A DNA stretch of 64,000 bases from Streptomyces antarcticus. Its GTDB lineage: Bacteria > Actinomycetota > Actinomycetes > Streptomycetales > Streptomycetaceae. The stretch spans positions 95,749-159,748 of the forward strand of contig NZ_JAPNLM010000016.1 in the NCBI RefSeq assembly GCF_026627255.1, read 5' to 3'. Below the pieces are notes generated by a model, which saw only the letters and a list, made by a program, of their open reading frames with translations, had not been told where the DNA came from and made no database searches. Positions within the stretch are counted from its first letter, which is position 1. Each line of letters begins with the position of its first letter. Position numbers and translations under genes: made by a program. Shown in pieces: positions 26,651 to 35,184 of this stretch.

Positions 26651-27649
26651 TCAGCGGGTCGGGGCGGGGCCGGTGGAACCGCGGACGACGAGGGTGACGG
26701 GGAGGTCGGGGGCGGTCCAGGGGGTGCCGTCGAGGACGGCGAGGAGGGCGGCCATGCCGTGTTCGCCGACGCGTTCGGCGGGGAGTCGGACGGTGGTGAG
26801 TTCGGGTTCGACGGCGGTGGCGAGGGCGAGGTCGTCGAAGCCTGTAACGGAGAGGTCGTCGGGGACGCGCAGGCCGAGGCGGCGGGCGGCTTTGCAGGCG
26901 CCGGCGGCGAGGATGTCGTCGTCGCAGACGATGGCGGTGGGGCGGTCTCCGGGGGCGGCGAGGGCGGCTTCCGTGGCTGTACGGGCGCCGTGGACGGTGA
27001 GGGGGGCCCGTACGGTGCGCAGCTCGGCGGAGGGGCTCAGCAGGGCGCTGAGGGCTTCGGCGCGGATGTCGAAGGTCCAGGAGTCGACGGCGGAGGCGAG
27101 GTGGAGGAAGCGTCGGTGGCCGAGCGCGAGGAGGTGTTCGGTGACCTGGCGCGTGCCGTCGGCCATGGCGAGGTTGACGTGGGCGGCGGCTCCGGGGGCG
27201 GTGGGGTCGCTGTCGAGCATGACGAGGGGGAGGCCGTCGCCGCCGAGGGCGGTGAGGGCGTCGGTTGCCATGGAGGAGGCGATGACGCCGTCGAGGGCGG
27301 CGCGGGCGGAGGCGAAGGGGTCGCGGGCGGGGCCGGTGCCGTCGGGGGAGGGGTAGAGGACGACGCCGAAGTCGTGTGCGGCGGCGACGCGGGCGGCGCC
27401 GGTGTAGACGCGGGCGAAGAATTCGTTGGTGAGGGCGGGGACGACGAGGAGGGCGGTGCGGGTGGTGCCGAGGCGGAGGTTGCGGGCGGCGAGGTTGGGG
27501 CGGTAGCCGAGGTGTGCGGCGGCTTCGCGGACGAGGCCGGCGGTGCGTTCGGAGACGCGGCCGCGCCATTTGTCGCCGAGGACGAGGGAGACGGTGGCCT
27601 GGGAGACGCCGGCGGCGGCGGCCACGTCGCGGCTGGTGGGTCTCGTCAC
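26651..27649 (-). CDS. LacI-family transcriptional regulator
   Basis: 332 residues. The N-terminal HTH reads TSRDVAAAAGVSQATVSLVLGD with the hinge helix YRPNLAARNLRLG; the rest is a periplasmic-binding-protein-like effector domain ending in ELTTVRLPAERVGEHG. GTG 27649 has AGGAGA 5 bases upstream. It is divergent from an MFS transporter gene, with operator-like repeats between them, so it most likely controls that transporter and itself. The effector is unknown, probably a small sugar-like compound by family habit. The pair separates prcA from pafA. Confidence 0.9.
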   Translation of the reverse strand: MTRPTSRDVAAAAGVSQATVSLVLGDKWRGRVSERTAGLVREAAAHLGYRPNLAARNLRLGTTRTALLVVPALTNEFFARVYTGAARVAAAHDFGVVLYPSPDGTGPARDPFASARAALDGVIASSMATDALTALGGDGLPLVMLDSDPTAPGAAAHVNLAMADGTRQVTEHLLALGHRRFLHLASAVDSWTFDIRAEALSALLSPSAELRTVRAPLTVHGARTATEAALAAPGDRPTAIVCDDDILAAGACKAARRLGLRVPDDLSVTGFDDLALATAVEPELTTVRLPAERVGEHGMAALLAVLDGTPWTAPDLPVTLVVRGSTGPAPTR

Positions 27650-27684
27650 ACGGGTCTCCTGGAGGGCTGGTGGGGCGGGGGCGG

Positions 27685-27728
27685 GGTGGGGTGGTGCGGT
27701 GCGCGAGGTGGGGTGGTGCGGTGCGCGG
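27685..27728. repeat. 22-bp tandem duplication
   Basis: Two adjacent 22-bp units (27685-27706 and 27707-27728) differ only in the last base. The unit contains GGTGGGGTGGTGCGGTGCGC. It lies just upstream of the LacI-family gene start. The 22-bp period is the same as that of the nearby operator-like direct repeat. Confidence 0.75.
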
Positions 27729-27754
27729 GGTGGACCGGCGGACTGCGGCCATGG

Positions 27755-27790
27755 TACGTATGACCCCGTCGAGTTATACGTATTACCCCG
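27755..27790. promoter_or_regulatory. operator-like direct repeat in the LacI/MFS divergent region
   Basis: TACGTATGACCCCG (27755-27768) and TACGTATTACCCCG (27777-27790) are in direct repeat exactly 22 bp apart, two helical turns. Each contains the palindrome TACGTA with a central CG, the hallmark of LacI-family sites; the second extends to ATACGTAT. The position 28-63 bases before the MFS start suits repression. Confidence 0.65.
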
Positions 27791-27817
27791 GCTGTGGCCG
27801 GGCGGAGAGGGGCGGAC

Positions 27818-29080
27818 ATGGCCGCGGGATACGCGGAGCTGCTCAGGACCAGGCATGCCGCGAGGCTGCTGGTGGGCACGCTCATTGGCCGGCTGCCGAA
27901 CGCCGTCGCGCCGATCGCGATCGTGCTGTTCACGCGTGCCGAGGGGGGCAGCTACAGCCTCGCGGGCGCGCTGGCCGCGGCGTACGGCGTGGCGAACGCG
28001 GTGGGCCAGCCGTTGCTGGGGCGGGCCGTGGACCTGCTCGGGCAGCCGCGGGTGCAGCTGCCCGCGGCGGTGGTGTCGGCGCTCGGCATGGTGTGGCTCG
28101 CTCTGGCGGGCACCGGGTCGCTGGTGGCCGCGTACGCCGCTGTGGTGGTGGCCGGGCTGTTCACGCCGCCGCTGGAGGGCGGGCTGCGGGCCCTGTGGCC
28201 GGGTGTGCTGGGAGGCAAGGAGGAGCGGGTGCACGCCGCGTACGCGATGGACGCGGTGGCCCAGGAGGTCATGTTCACCGTCGGACCGCTGCTGGTGACG
28301 CTGTGCGTCGCGCTGTGGAGTCCGGCGGCGGCGCTGCTGGTGATCAACGCGGTGGGCGTGCTGGGCGCGCTCTCGGTCGTGGTCAGCGAGCCGTCGCGCA
28401 CGTGGCGTTCCGAGCCGCGTGAGGCGCACTGGCTGGGGGCGCTGCGTTCGCGGGGGCTGCTGGCGCTGCTGGGGGCGTTCTTCTTCGTGGGGGCCGCGCT
28501 GGGTTCGATCACGGTGGCGGGCGTGGCGTACGCGGACGGCCACGGCGGTCAGGCCGTGTACGGGTGGATGATGGCGGCGCTGGGCCTCGGTGCGCTGGTC
28601 GGCGGCGTGGTGTACGGGTCGCGGCAGTGGCCGGGTGTGCCGGAGGTGCGGCTGCGGCTGCTGATCGCGCTGCTGGCGGTCTGCTACCTGCCGCTGATGC
28701 TGGTGCCGGGTCCGGTGGCGATGACGGCGCTGGCGGCGCTGGCGGGGGTGTTCCTGGCGCCGGCGCTCGCGTGCGCGTTCATCGTGGTGGACCGGCACGC
28801 TCCGGTGGGCACGGTGACGGAGGCGTTCTCCTGGCTGGTGACCTTCTTCGGGGTGGGCGCGGCGATCGGTACGGGTGTCGCGGGGCCGGCCGTGGAGCTG
28901 GGCGGTACGGCGACCGGCTTCGGTGTGGCGAGCGTGGCGGGGGCGGCGGCGCTGCTGGTGCTGACGTTCACTCAGCGGGCGCTGGCGGCTCCGGGCCGCG
29001 GCGGGGCGGTGGCGGGTGCGCCGGACGGGGCGTCAGGGGCGCCGTCCGGGGCGGCTTCCGGGGTGTCCTCGGGGGGCTGA
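27818..29080 (+). CDS. major facilitator superfamily transporter
   Basis: 420 residues with about 12 hydrophobic segments and short loops. The loop pattern GQPLLGRAVDLLGQPRVQ after the second segment is MFS-like. The C-terminal tail is Gly/Ala/Ser-rich and low in complexity. ATG 27818 has GAGAGGGG upstream and is preferred over GTG 27794. Divergence from a LacI-type regulator suggests an inducible transporter; substrate and direction are unknown. I recall a LacI/MFS pair at the same place in S. coelicolor, so this is not a recent insertion. Confidence 0.85.
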   Translation: MAAGYAELLRTRHAARLLVGTLIGRLPNAVAPIAIVLFTRAEGGSYSLAGALAAAYGVANAVGQPLLGRAVDLLGQPRVQLPAAVVSALGMVWLALAGTGSLVAAYAAVVVAGLFTPPLEGGLRALWPGVLGGKEERVHAAYAMDAVAQEVMFTVGPLLVTLCVALWSPAAALLVINAVGVLGALSVVVSEPSRTWRSEPREAHWLGALRSRGLLALLGAFFFVGAALGSITVAGVAYADGHGGQAVYGWMMAALGLGALVGGVVYGSRQWPGVPEVRLRLLIALLAVCYLPLMLVPGPVAMTALAALAGVFLAPALACAFIVVDRHAPVGTVTEAFSWLVTFFGVGAAIGTGVAGPAVELGGTATGFGVASVAGAAALLVLTFTQRALAAPGRGGAVAGAPDGASGAPSGAASGVSSGG

Positions 29081-29184
29081 CCGGCGGGTCGGCGGGGGGT
29101 CTTGCGGGGGGCTCATCGGAAAATGATCGAAACGGCGCTCTCGAACTCGGTTTCAGAACAGGGCCAGAGGCGTAATGTTCAGTC

Positions 29185-30546
29185 ATGGACCGCCGCATTT
29201 TCGGGCTGGAGAACGAGTACGGCGTCACGTGCACGTTCAGGGGACAGCGCCGACTGTCTCCTGACGAAGTGGCGCGCTACCTCTTCCGCCGTGTTGTGTC
29301 ATGGGGCCGCAGCAGCAATGTCTTCCTGCGGAACGGCGCCCGCCTGTACCTCGACGTGGGGTCGCATCCGGAATATGCAACCCCGGAATGCGACAACCTG
29401 ACCGAACTGGTCACCCACGACAAGGCCGGCGAGCGCATTCTCGAAGGACTGCTCGTCGATGCCGAGCGCCGCCTGCACGAGGAGGGAATCGCGGGCGACG
29501 TCTATCTCTTCAAGAACAACACCGACTCGGCGGGCAATTCGTACGGTTGCCACGAGAACTACCTGGTGGCCCGGCACGGAGAATTCTCCCGCCTGGCGGA
29601 CATCCTGATTCCGTTCCTCGTCACGCGGCAGTTGATCTGCGGTGCGGGCAAGGTGCTCCAGACCCCGCGGGGCGCGGTCTACTGCGTGAGTCAGCGGGCC
29701 GAGCACATCTGGGAGGGCGTGAGCTCCGCGACGACCCGCTCCCGGCCGATCATCAACACCCGTGACGAGCCGCACGCGGACGCCGAGCGCTACCGCCGGC
29801 TGCACGTGATCGTCGGCGACTCGAACATGTCCGAGACGACCATGCTGCTCAAGGTCGGCGCCACCGACCTGGTGCTGCGCATGATCGAGGCGGGCACGGT
29901 GATGCGGGACCTGACCCTGGAGAACCCGATCCGGGCGATCCGCGAGGTCAGCCACGACATCACGGGTCAGCGCAAGGTGCGGCTGGCGAGCGGCCGGGAG
30001 GCCTCGGCGCTGGAGATCCAGCGCGAGTACTACGACAAGGCCGTGGACTTCGCCGAGCGCCGGGGCATCCGCACCGGTGTGGTGGACCAGGTGCTGGAGC
30101 TGTGGGGCCGTACCCTCGACGCGATCGACGCCGAGGACCTGGACCGGATCGGGACCGAGATCGACTGGGTGATGAAGTACCAGCTGATCGAGCGGTACCG
30201 GGCCAAGCACAACATGACCATGTCGAACCCGCGGGTGGCTCAGATAGACCTCGCCTACCACGACATCCACCGCCGGCGTGGGCTGTACTACCTGCTGGAG
30301 CGCAAGGGGCAGGCGGCGCGGATCTGCAACGACCTCAAGATCTTCGAGGGCAAGTCGGTGCCCCCGCAGACGACGAGGGCGCGGCTGCGCGGCGACTTCA
30401 TCCGCCGGGCGCAGGAGCAGCGGCGGGACTTCACGGTCGACTGGGTGCACCTGAAGCTCAATGACCAGGCGCAGCGGACGGTGCTGTGCAAGGACCCGTT
30501 CCGGTCGGTGGACGACCGGGTGGAGAAGCTGATCGCCGGAATGTAG
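29185..30546 (+). CDS. pafA: Pup-protein ligase
   Basis: 453 residues. It activates the Pup C-terminal Glu with ATP and joins it to substrate lysines. The glutamine-synthetase-like fold is recognised from FGLENEYGVTC (residues 6-16), then LYLDVGSHPEYATPECDN, KNNTDSAGNSYGCHENY and the C-terminal Pup-ligase domain. It is homologous to dop at 22.4 kb. There is no good ribosome site; TAATGT ends 6 bases before the ATG (29173-29178), so a leaderless mRNA is likely. Confidence 0.96.
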   Translation: MDRRIFGLENEYGVTCTFRGQRRLSPDEVARYLFRRVVSWGRSSNVFLRNGARLYLDVGSHPEYATPECDNLTELVTHDKAGERILEGLLVDAERRLHEEGIAGDVYLFKNNTDSAGNSYGCHENYLVARHGEFSRLADILIPFLVTRQLICGAGKVLQTPRGAVYCVSQRAEHIWEGVSSATTRSRPIINTRDEPHADAERYRRLHVIVGDSNMSETTMLLKVGATDLVLRMIEAGTVMRDLTLENPIRAIREVSHDITGQRKVRLASGREASALEIQREYYDKAVDFAERRGIRTGVVDQVLELWGRTLDAIDAEDLDRIGTEIDWVMKYQLIERYRAKHNMTMSNPRVAQIDLAYHDIHRRRGLYYLLERKGQAARICNDLKIFEGKSVPPQTTRARLRGDFIRRAQEQRRDFTVDWVHLKLNDQAQRTVLCKDPFRSVDDRVEKLIAGM

Positions 30547-30577
30547 GACCGCGGTGTGACATCGCGCTGATCTTTCC

Positions 30578-30610
30578 CAGGGCCCCGTACGCGTCTCGTA
30601 CGGGGCCCTG
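30578..30610 (+). terminator. 14-bp perfect hairpin after pafA
   Basis: Arms 30578-30591 and 30597-30610 pair perfectly around CGTCT. It ends the pafA transcript. TTAGAGT a few bases downstream (about 30620) looks like the -10 region of the next gene. Confidence 0.8.
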
Positions 30611-30663
30611 CGCACGGCTTAGAGTGGCGGCGACCGCCTTGTCGTCTGAGATCTGAGGAACAC

Positions 30664-31605
30664 GTGCGCCGACTTGCCGGCCTGCTGGTCGTCCCCCTTC
30701 TGCTGCTGTCGACAGCGGCGTGTGGCGATGACAGCGGCTCTGACTCCAGCCAGATGAAGAACGGGGTGCCCGCGATCACGAAGGGCGCCAAGTTCGGGGA
30801 GGAGCCCACCCTGTCGCAGGGCGCGGGCGAGCCGCCGAAGGAACTGAAGGTGGAGGTCATCAGCGAGGGCACGGGCCCGGCGCTGAAGAAGGGCGACATC
30901 GCCCAGGTGAACTACCTCGGCCAGGTGTGGGACGGCAAGGAGCCGTTCGACGCCAGCTTCGGCAAGGGCAAGCCGTTCGACGTCACCATCGGCGCGGGCA
31001 TGGTCATCAAGGGCTGGGACCAGGGCCTGGAGGGCCAGAAGGTCGGCAGCCGGGTCAAGCTCGTGATCCCGCCGGCCCTGGGCTACGGCGAGCAGGGCTC
31101 GGGCGAGAAGATCAAGCCGAACGCCACGCTGGTCTTCGTCGTGGACATCGTCAAGGGCACGACCGTCCCGGTCTCGGCGACGGGCAAGGAAGTCGCCCAG
31201 GAGAACAAGGACCTGCCCAAGGTCGGTACGAACACGGACGGCAAGGAAGTCGCCGTGACCGTTCCGAAGGACGTGACCCCGCCGGCCAAGCTGGTGTCGA
31301 ACTACGTGCTGGAGGGTGACGGCGAGGCGGTGAAGGACGCCGGCAGCGTCGTCGTCAAGTTCCACGGCAAGACGTGGAAGGACGACAAGACCTTCGAAAG
31401 CACGTACGCCAACGACACCACGGTGACCTGGCCGATGGAGCAGCTGTCGGTCGCGGGTCTGAAGGAAGGCCTGATCGGCAAGAAGGTCGGCAGCCGCATC
31501 CTGCTCGTCATCCCGCCGGCCCAGGGCTTCGCCGACAAGGAGCAGGGGACGATCCCGGCCAATTCGACGCTGGTCTTCAGCCTCGACATCCTCGCGGTGA
31601 TGTAA
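30664..31605 (+). CDS. FKBP-type peptidyl-prolyl isomerase lipoprotein, two domains
   Basis: 313 residues. The signal sequence ends in a lipobox STAAC (Cys about 20), placing it on the outer face of the membrane. Two FKBP modules follow: the first (about 60-165) has VNYLGQVWDG, FDASF and VIKGWDQGLEGQKVGSR; the second (about 205-310) is more diverged but keeps GLKEGLIGKKVGSRILLVIPP. It likely assists folding of exported proteins. GTG 30664 has GAGGA upstream. The second FKBP gene follows after 70 bases. Confidence 0.9.
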   Translation: MRRLAGLLVVPLLLLSTAACGDDSGSDSSQMKNGVPAITKGAKFGEEPTLSQGAGEPPKELKVEVISEGTGPALKKGDIAQVNYLGQVWDGKEPFDASFGKGKPFDVTIGAGMVIKGWDQGLEGQKVGSRVKLVIPPALGYGEQGSGEKIKPNATLVFVVDIVKGTTVPVSATGKEVAQENKDLPKVGTNTDGKEVAVTVPKDVTPPAKLVSNYVLEGDGEAVKDAGSVVVKFHGKTWKDDKTFESTYANDTTVTWPMEQLSVAGLKEGLIGKKVGSRILLVIPPAQGFADKEQGTIPANSTLVFSLDILAVM

Positions 31606-31675
31606 GACTGTTCCGGTTGTCCCCCCGGCCACCGCCGGGCAGGGGCCCCTGTCGGTAGCTATGAGGAGCAGTTCC

Positions 31676-32047
31676 GTGAGCATCGAGAAGCCCGAGATCG
31701 ACTTCCCCGAGGGCGACGTCCCCACCGACCTCGTCATCGAGGACATCTGGGAGGGCGACGGCGCCGAGGCCAAGGCCGGATCCACGGTCTCCGTCCACTA
31801 CGTGGGCGTGGCCTTCTCCACCGGTGAGGAGTTCGACGCCTCCTGGGGCCGCGGCGCGCCGCTGCAGTTCCAGCTCGGTATCGGCCAGGTCATCTCCGGA
31901 TGGGACCAGGGCGTCCAGGGCATGAAGGTCGGCGGCCGCCGCAAGCTGACGATCCCGGCGCACCTCGCGTACGGTGACCGCGGCGCCGGCGCTGCCATCA
32001 AGCCGGGCGAGACGCTGATCTTCGTCTGTGACCTGATGGGCGCCTGA
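31676..32047 (+). CDS. cytoplasmic FKBP-type peptidyl-prolyl isomerase
   Basis: 123 residues, a single minimal FKBP domain without a signal peptide. Key residues include VSVHYVGVAFSTGEEFDASW, the WDQGVQGMKVGGRR segment and the C-terminal LIFVCDLMG strand. GTG 31676 has AGGAGC upstream; an in-frame ATG 15 bases earlier overlaps the ribosome site. It lies between the lipoprotein FKBP gene and pafB, an arrangement I recall as conserved in Streptomyces. Confidence 0.93.
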   Translation: MSIEKPEIDFPEGDVPTDLVIEDIWEGDGAEAKAGSTVSVHYVGVAFSTGEEFDASWGRGAPLQFQLGIGQVISGWDQGVQGMKVGGRRKLTIPAHLAYGDRGAGAAIKPGETLIFVCDLMGA

Positions 32048-32068
32048 ACCGCCCGCAGTGAAGTCGTG

Positions 32069-32098
32069 GGGCCCCTGCCGTCGGCGGGGGCCCTCGCT
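32069..32098 (+). terminator. terminator after the FKBP gene
   Basis: An 11-bp stem (32069-32079 with 32083-32093, one G-T wobble) with loop GTC is followed by TCGCTTTTG. It separates the FKBP genes from pafBC. Confidence 0.8.
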
Positions 32099-32169
32099 TT
32101 TGTCCGGGCGCGCCGGGGCGGTACGGTCAACGGTCACGAGTGTGTGTCGAGAGCGGGGGAACGGCGTCG

Positions 32170-33126
32170 ATGGCGATTGCCAAGGCCGAGAGGCTGATGA
32201 ATCTGGCGCTGTGCCTGCTGGGGACCCGACGGCCGCTCAGCAAGCGCGAGCTGCGCGGCTCCATCGAGGCCTACATGGAGGCCGGCAACGACGAGTCCTT
32301 CAACCGCATGTTCGAGCGGGACAAGGACGACCTGCGGGAACTCGGCCTGGTCATCGAGACCGTGGAGAACCTGGACGGCGACACCGGCTACCTGGCCCGC
32401 CGGGACAGCAACCGGCTGCCGCCCGTGAGCCTGGACGCCGAGGAGGCCGCCGCCCTGGGCCTGGCCGCCAAGGTCTGGCAGCAGGCGCGCCTCGCGGGGG
32501 CCGCCAGCGGCGCCCTGCAGAAGCTGCGCGCCGGCGGGATGCCGGAGGCGGGGGACCCGTACGCGGGCCAGCACAGTGCCATCGAGCCGCGCATCCCGGT
32601 CCACGAGGCTGCCTTCGAGCCGCTGATGCTGGCCTGCCGGGACCGGCGGCCGGTGGCCTTCGACTACCGCAAGTCCAACGCGGCGCGCCCCGAGGCCCGG
32701 CAGGTCGAGCCCTGGGCGCTGGAGTGCTGGCGGGGCCACTGGTACCTGGCCGGCTACGACCGCGACCGCGGGGCGGAGCGGGTGTTCCGGCTCTCCCGGA
32801 TCACCGGGAAGGTCCGCTCCCGGGCGGCGAAGTACACCGCCGAGGTACCCGACGTGGTGACCGTGCGGGAGACCGTGGCGAGTTGGGCCGGGGAGGGGGC
32901 GGAGCGTTCCGCGCTGATCCGGCTGCGCGCCGGGGCGGGGTACCCGCTGCGGGCCAAGGCCACCGCCGTGCGCGAGGGCGCCGAGGGCTGGGACGAGCTG
33001 GAGATCCCGTACGGGCACGGCCTCGACGCCTGGCTGGTGGAGTTCGGCCCCGACGTGGTGGTCGTGGAGCCCGCCGATCTCCGGGCCGACGTGGTGGACC
33101 GGCTCCGCGCCGTCGCCAAGGGCTGA
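32170..33126 (+). CDS. pafB: WYL-domain transcription factor PafB
   Basis: 318 residues. An N-terminal winged HTH (about 1-65, AKAERLMNLALCLLGTRRPLSKREL) is followed by a WYL domain (VAFDYRKSNAARPEARQVEPWALECWRGHWYLAGYD, about 175-215) and a WCX-type extension. In mycobacteria PafB and PafC form the heteromeric activator of the LexA-independent DNA-damage response and are encoded with pafA, though not needed for pupylation. Here a terminator and the FKBP genes separate them from pafA. ATG 32170 is preceded by GGGGGA at some distance. pafC follows after 104 bases. Confidence 0.93.
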   Translation: MAIAKAERLMNLALCLLGTRRPLSKRELRGSIEAYMEAGNDESFNRMFERDKDDLRELGLVIETVENLDGDTGYLARRDSNRLPPVSLDAEEAAALGLAAKVWQQARLAGAASGALQKLRAGGMPEAGDPYAGQHSAIEPRIPVHEAAFEPLMLACRDRRPVAFDYRKSNAARPEARQVEPWALECWRGHWYLAGYDRDRGAERVFRLSRITGKVRSRAAKYTAEVPDVVTVRETVASWAGEGAERSALIRLRAGAGYPLRAKATAVREGAEGWDELEIPYGHGLDAWLVEFGPDVVVVEPADLRADVVDRLRAVAKG

Positions 33127-33230
33127 CCGGCCCGCCTGCCGGACCGCCGGGCCGGACCCGCGGGTCCGGCGCCGTATCCCGCGCAACCGCGCCAACCGCA
33201 ACGCACGCCCTGAGGGGGAGACGTACCAGC

Positions 33231-34199
33231 ATGGCTGCCAACGCCATCGACCAGACCCGCCGGATGCTGTCCCTGGTGACCTACCTGCGCGAGCGCCCCG
33301 GGGCGTACGTCGCCGACGTCGCGCGCGCCTTCGGGATCACGGAGGACGAGCTGATCTCGGACCTCGACGTGCTGCCCATGTGCGGGACCAGCTTCCGCGG
33401 CGGCGACCTGCTCGACATCGACACCGACGGGGAGCGCATCTGGTGGCGCAACCCCGACGCCTCGGGGGAGTCCACCGCCGAGCCGCTGCGCCTGGCCGCC
33501 GACGAGGCGACCGCGCTGCTGGTCGCCGCGCGCGCCGTGGCCACGCTGCCCGGACTGCGCGAGAGCGACCGGGACGCCCTGCTGCGGGCCACCGCCAAGC
33601 TGGAGGCCGCCGCGGGCGAGGTCGCGGGGGCCAGCTCGCGGCTTTCGGTGACCTTCGAGTCCGAGGGCGGGGTCTTCGCCGACGTCGACCGGGCCATCGC
33701 GGAGCGCCGGCGGCTGTGGCTGCGGTACTACTCGCCCGCGCGGGACGAGCTGACCGAGCGCAAGGTCGACCCGATCCGGCTGTTCGCGGTGGGGCACACG
33801 TACATGGAGGGGTGGTGCCACCTCTCCGAGGCCCGGCGCACCTTCCGTCTCGACCGGGTCGCGGAGATCCGGATCCTGGACGAGAGGGCCGAGCCGCCGG
33901 CGATCGAGCCCCGCGACCTGTCCGAGGGGCTCGTGCAGCCGGCCGCCGAGGACCCGGAGGTCGTGGTCGAGGTCGGGCCCGGCGGGCGCTGGGTCGCCGA
34001 GTACTACCCGCACGACAGCGCCGAGGAGCTGCCCGAGGGGGGGCTGCGGATCACGCTGCGCAGCCCGGACCCGGCGTCGCTGCGCCGGCTCGCGCTGCGG
34101 CTGGGCCGCGAGGGCAGGATCGTCGTTCCCGCGGAGCTGGCGGAGAGCGCGCGGAGCGCCGCTCGAGAAGCGCTCGCGGGGTACGGGGAACAGGTCTGA
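33231..34199 (+). CDS. pafC: WYL-domain transcription factor PafC
   Basis: 322 residues, same architecture as PafB: N-terminal HTH (QTRRMLSLVTYLRERPGAYVADVARAFG), then a WYL domain (RRLWLRYYSPARDELTERKVDPIRLF ... YMEGWCHLSEARRTFRLDRV) and WCX-type extension. With PafB it should bind DNA as a pair, sensing single-stranded DNA according to mycobacterial work. ATG 33231 follows GAGGGGGAG at somewhat long spacing. A small zinc-ribbon gene follows after 15 bases. Confidence 0.93.
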   Translation: MAANAIDQTRRMLSLVTYLRERPGAYVADVARAFGITEDELISDLDVLPMCGTSFRGGDLLDIDTDGERIWWRNPDASGESTAEPLRLAADEATALLVAARAVATLPGLRESDRDALLRATAKLEAAAGEVAGASSRLSVTFESEGGVFADVDRAIAERRRLWLRYYSPARDELTERKVDPIRLFAVGHTYMEGWCHLSEARRTFRLDRVAEIRILDERAEPPAIEPRDLSEGLVQPAAEDPEVVVEVGPGGRWVAEYYPHDSAEELPEGGLRITLRSPDPASLRRLALRLGREGRIVVPAELAESARSAAREALAGYGEQV

Positions 34200-34214
34200 G
34201 GGGGGCGTCGGCCG

Positions 34215-34442
34215 ATGTCGCCCATGTCAGGGCCCGTCGCCTTCAAGGCGGCCTGTCCCGATTGCCGGTCCCGGTTCGAGCTGGACGCGGGCGCCCTGCG
34301 CCTGGCCATCGGCGTCAGCCGGCGGACCACGTTCTACTCGTTCACCTGTCCCGAGTGCGGCGCCGCCGTACGCAAACCCGCCGGTGAGCGCATCGTGGAG
34401 CTGCTCACCGGGGGTGGTGTGAGCACCCTGCGCAGCGTCTGA
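34215..34442 (+). CDS. small zinc-ribbon protein
   Basis: 75 residues, unknown function. Two C-x2-C pairs, ACPDCRSRF (about residue 14) and FTCPECGAAV (about 44), form a single zinc ribbon of the kind seen in nucleic-acid or ribosome-associated proteins. The alternative start ATG 34224 lies three codons in. The tight 15-base spacing after pafC suggests co-transcription with pafBC. Confidence 0.7.
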   Translation: MSPMSGPVAFKAACPDCRSRFELDAGALRLAIGVSRRTTFYSFTCPECGAAVRKPAGERIVELLTGGGVSTLRSV

Positions 34443-34468
34443 CGCGGCCGGTGCCCTACGCTCGTCCC

Positions 34469-34669
34469 ATGCTGTGGCCGATGATCGCAATTGCCCTGGG
34501 CTTCCTCGGGGTCGCCGTCCTCGCAATCCTGGCCCTGCGGGTCTTCGTGGAGGTGCGCAGGCTGTCCGGGCAGGTCGCGACGGCGAGCCGGCGGATCTCC
34601 GACGCCTCGGGCGACCTGGAGCGGGCGGCGGCCGACCTGGCCCGGGCGGGGCGCACCGTACGGCCGTGA
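34469..34669 (+). CDS. small single-pass membrane protein
   Basis: 66 residues, unknown function. One N-terminal membrane helix (MLWPMIAIALGFLGVAVLAI, continuing LALRVFVEV) is followed by an amphipathic, Arg/Ala-rich helix. The ATG has no ribosome site, but TACGCT (34457-34462) ends 6 bases before it, so the mRNA is probably leaderless and independent of the preceding gene. It lies just upstream of tatA, so a role at the membrane near the Tat pore is conceivable but unproven. Confidence 0.65.
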   Translation: MLWPMIAIALGFLGVAVLAILALRVFVEVRRLSGQVATASRRISDASGDLERAAADLARAGRTVRP

Positions 34670-34750
34670 AAACGGGACGAAACGGTGTGACCGGGGCATT
34701 GAAAAGGACGTCCTGGGCAAGCACGACGTCGCCCGGGGATTGCCGGGCGT

Positions 34751-34766
34751 TAACCCCCTGGGGTTA
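34751..34766. promoter_or_regulatory. palindrome in the tatA promoter region
   Basis: TAACCCC-CT-GGGGTTA is a perfect 7-bp dyad with a 2-base centre, 72-87 bases upstream of tatA. It is AT-edged in a GC-rich region and resembles an operator more than a terminator. TAGAGA shortly downstream (about 34777) could be a -10 box. The binding protein is unknown. Confidence 0.5.
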
Positions 34767-34837
34767 CGATCGTCGGTAGAGACAGTCCTGGGCGCCCGTC
34801 GGGTGTGCCGTGAACCTCGGAGAAAAGGAAGATACCT

Positions 34838-35137
34838 ATGTTCGGCAACCTCAGGGGTTGGGAAATCTTCGTCATTCTCGGGGTCATCATCCTTCTGTTC
34901 GGCGCGAAGAAGCTTCCGGACATGGCCCGCTCCCTCGGCAAGTCGGCCCGCATCCTCAAGAGCGAGGCCAAGGCCATGAAGAAGGAGGGGGAGGCCGACG
35001 ACCCGGCCGCCGCCCCCACCGTCGCGGACGCCACCGCCCCTCAGCAGCCGGTCGTACCCCGCACCATCCAGGCCGCGCCCGGTGACGTCACCAGCTCCCG
35101 GCCCGTCAACGAGGCGAACCGCACCGCCCAGGGCTGA
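34838..35137 (+). CDS. tatA: Sec-independent translocase subunit TatA
   Basis: 99 residues. Forms the variable pore of the twin-arginine exporter. A short N-terminal membrane helix (WEIFVILGVIILLFGAKKLPD) with the conserved FG and LPD elements is followed by an amphipathic helix and a disordered tail rich in Ala/Pro. ATG 34838 has AAGGAAG. tatC follows after 47 bases; tatB is not in the window, as is usual for Streptomyces. Confidence 0.96.
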   Translation: MFGNLRGWEIFVILGVIILLFGAKKLPDMARSLGKSARILKSEAKAMKKEGEADDPAAAPTVADATAPQQPVVPRTIQAAPGDVTSSRPVNEANRTAQG

Positions 35138-35184
35138 CACAAGCCGCACACGCCAGCCAACTGCAACGAGCCAAGGGACGTGGG

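Noticed and set aside
26550..29184. LacI/MFS pair between prcA and pafA as a recent insertion
   Set aside because: Base composition matches the neighbours, no repeats or integrase flank it, and I recall the same pair at this site in S. coelicolor.
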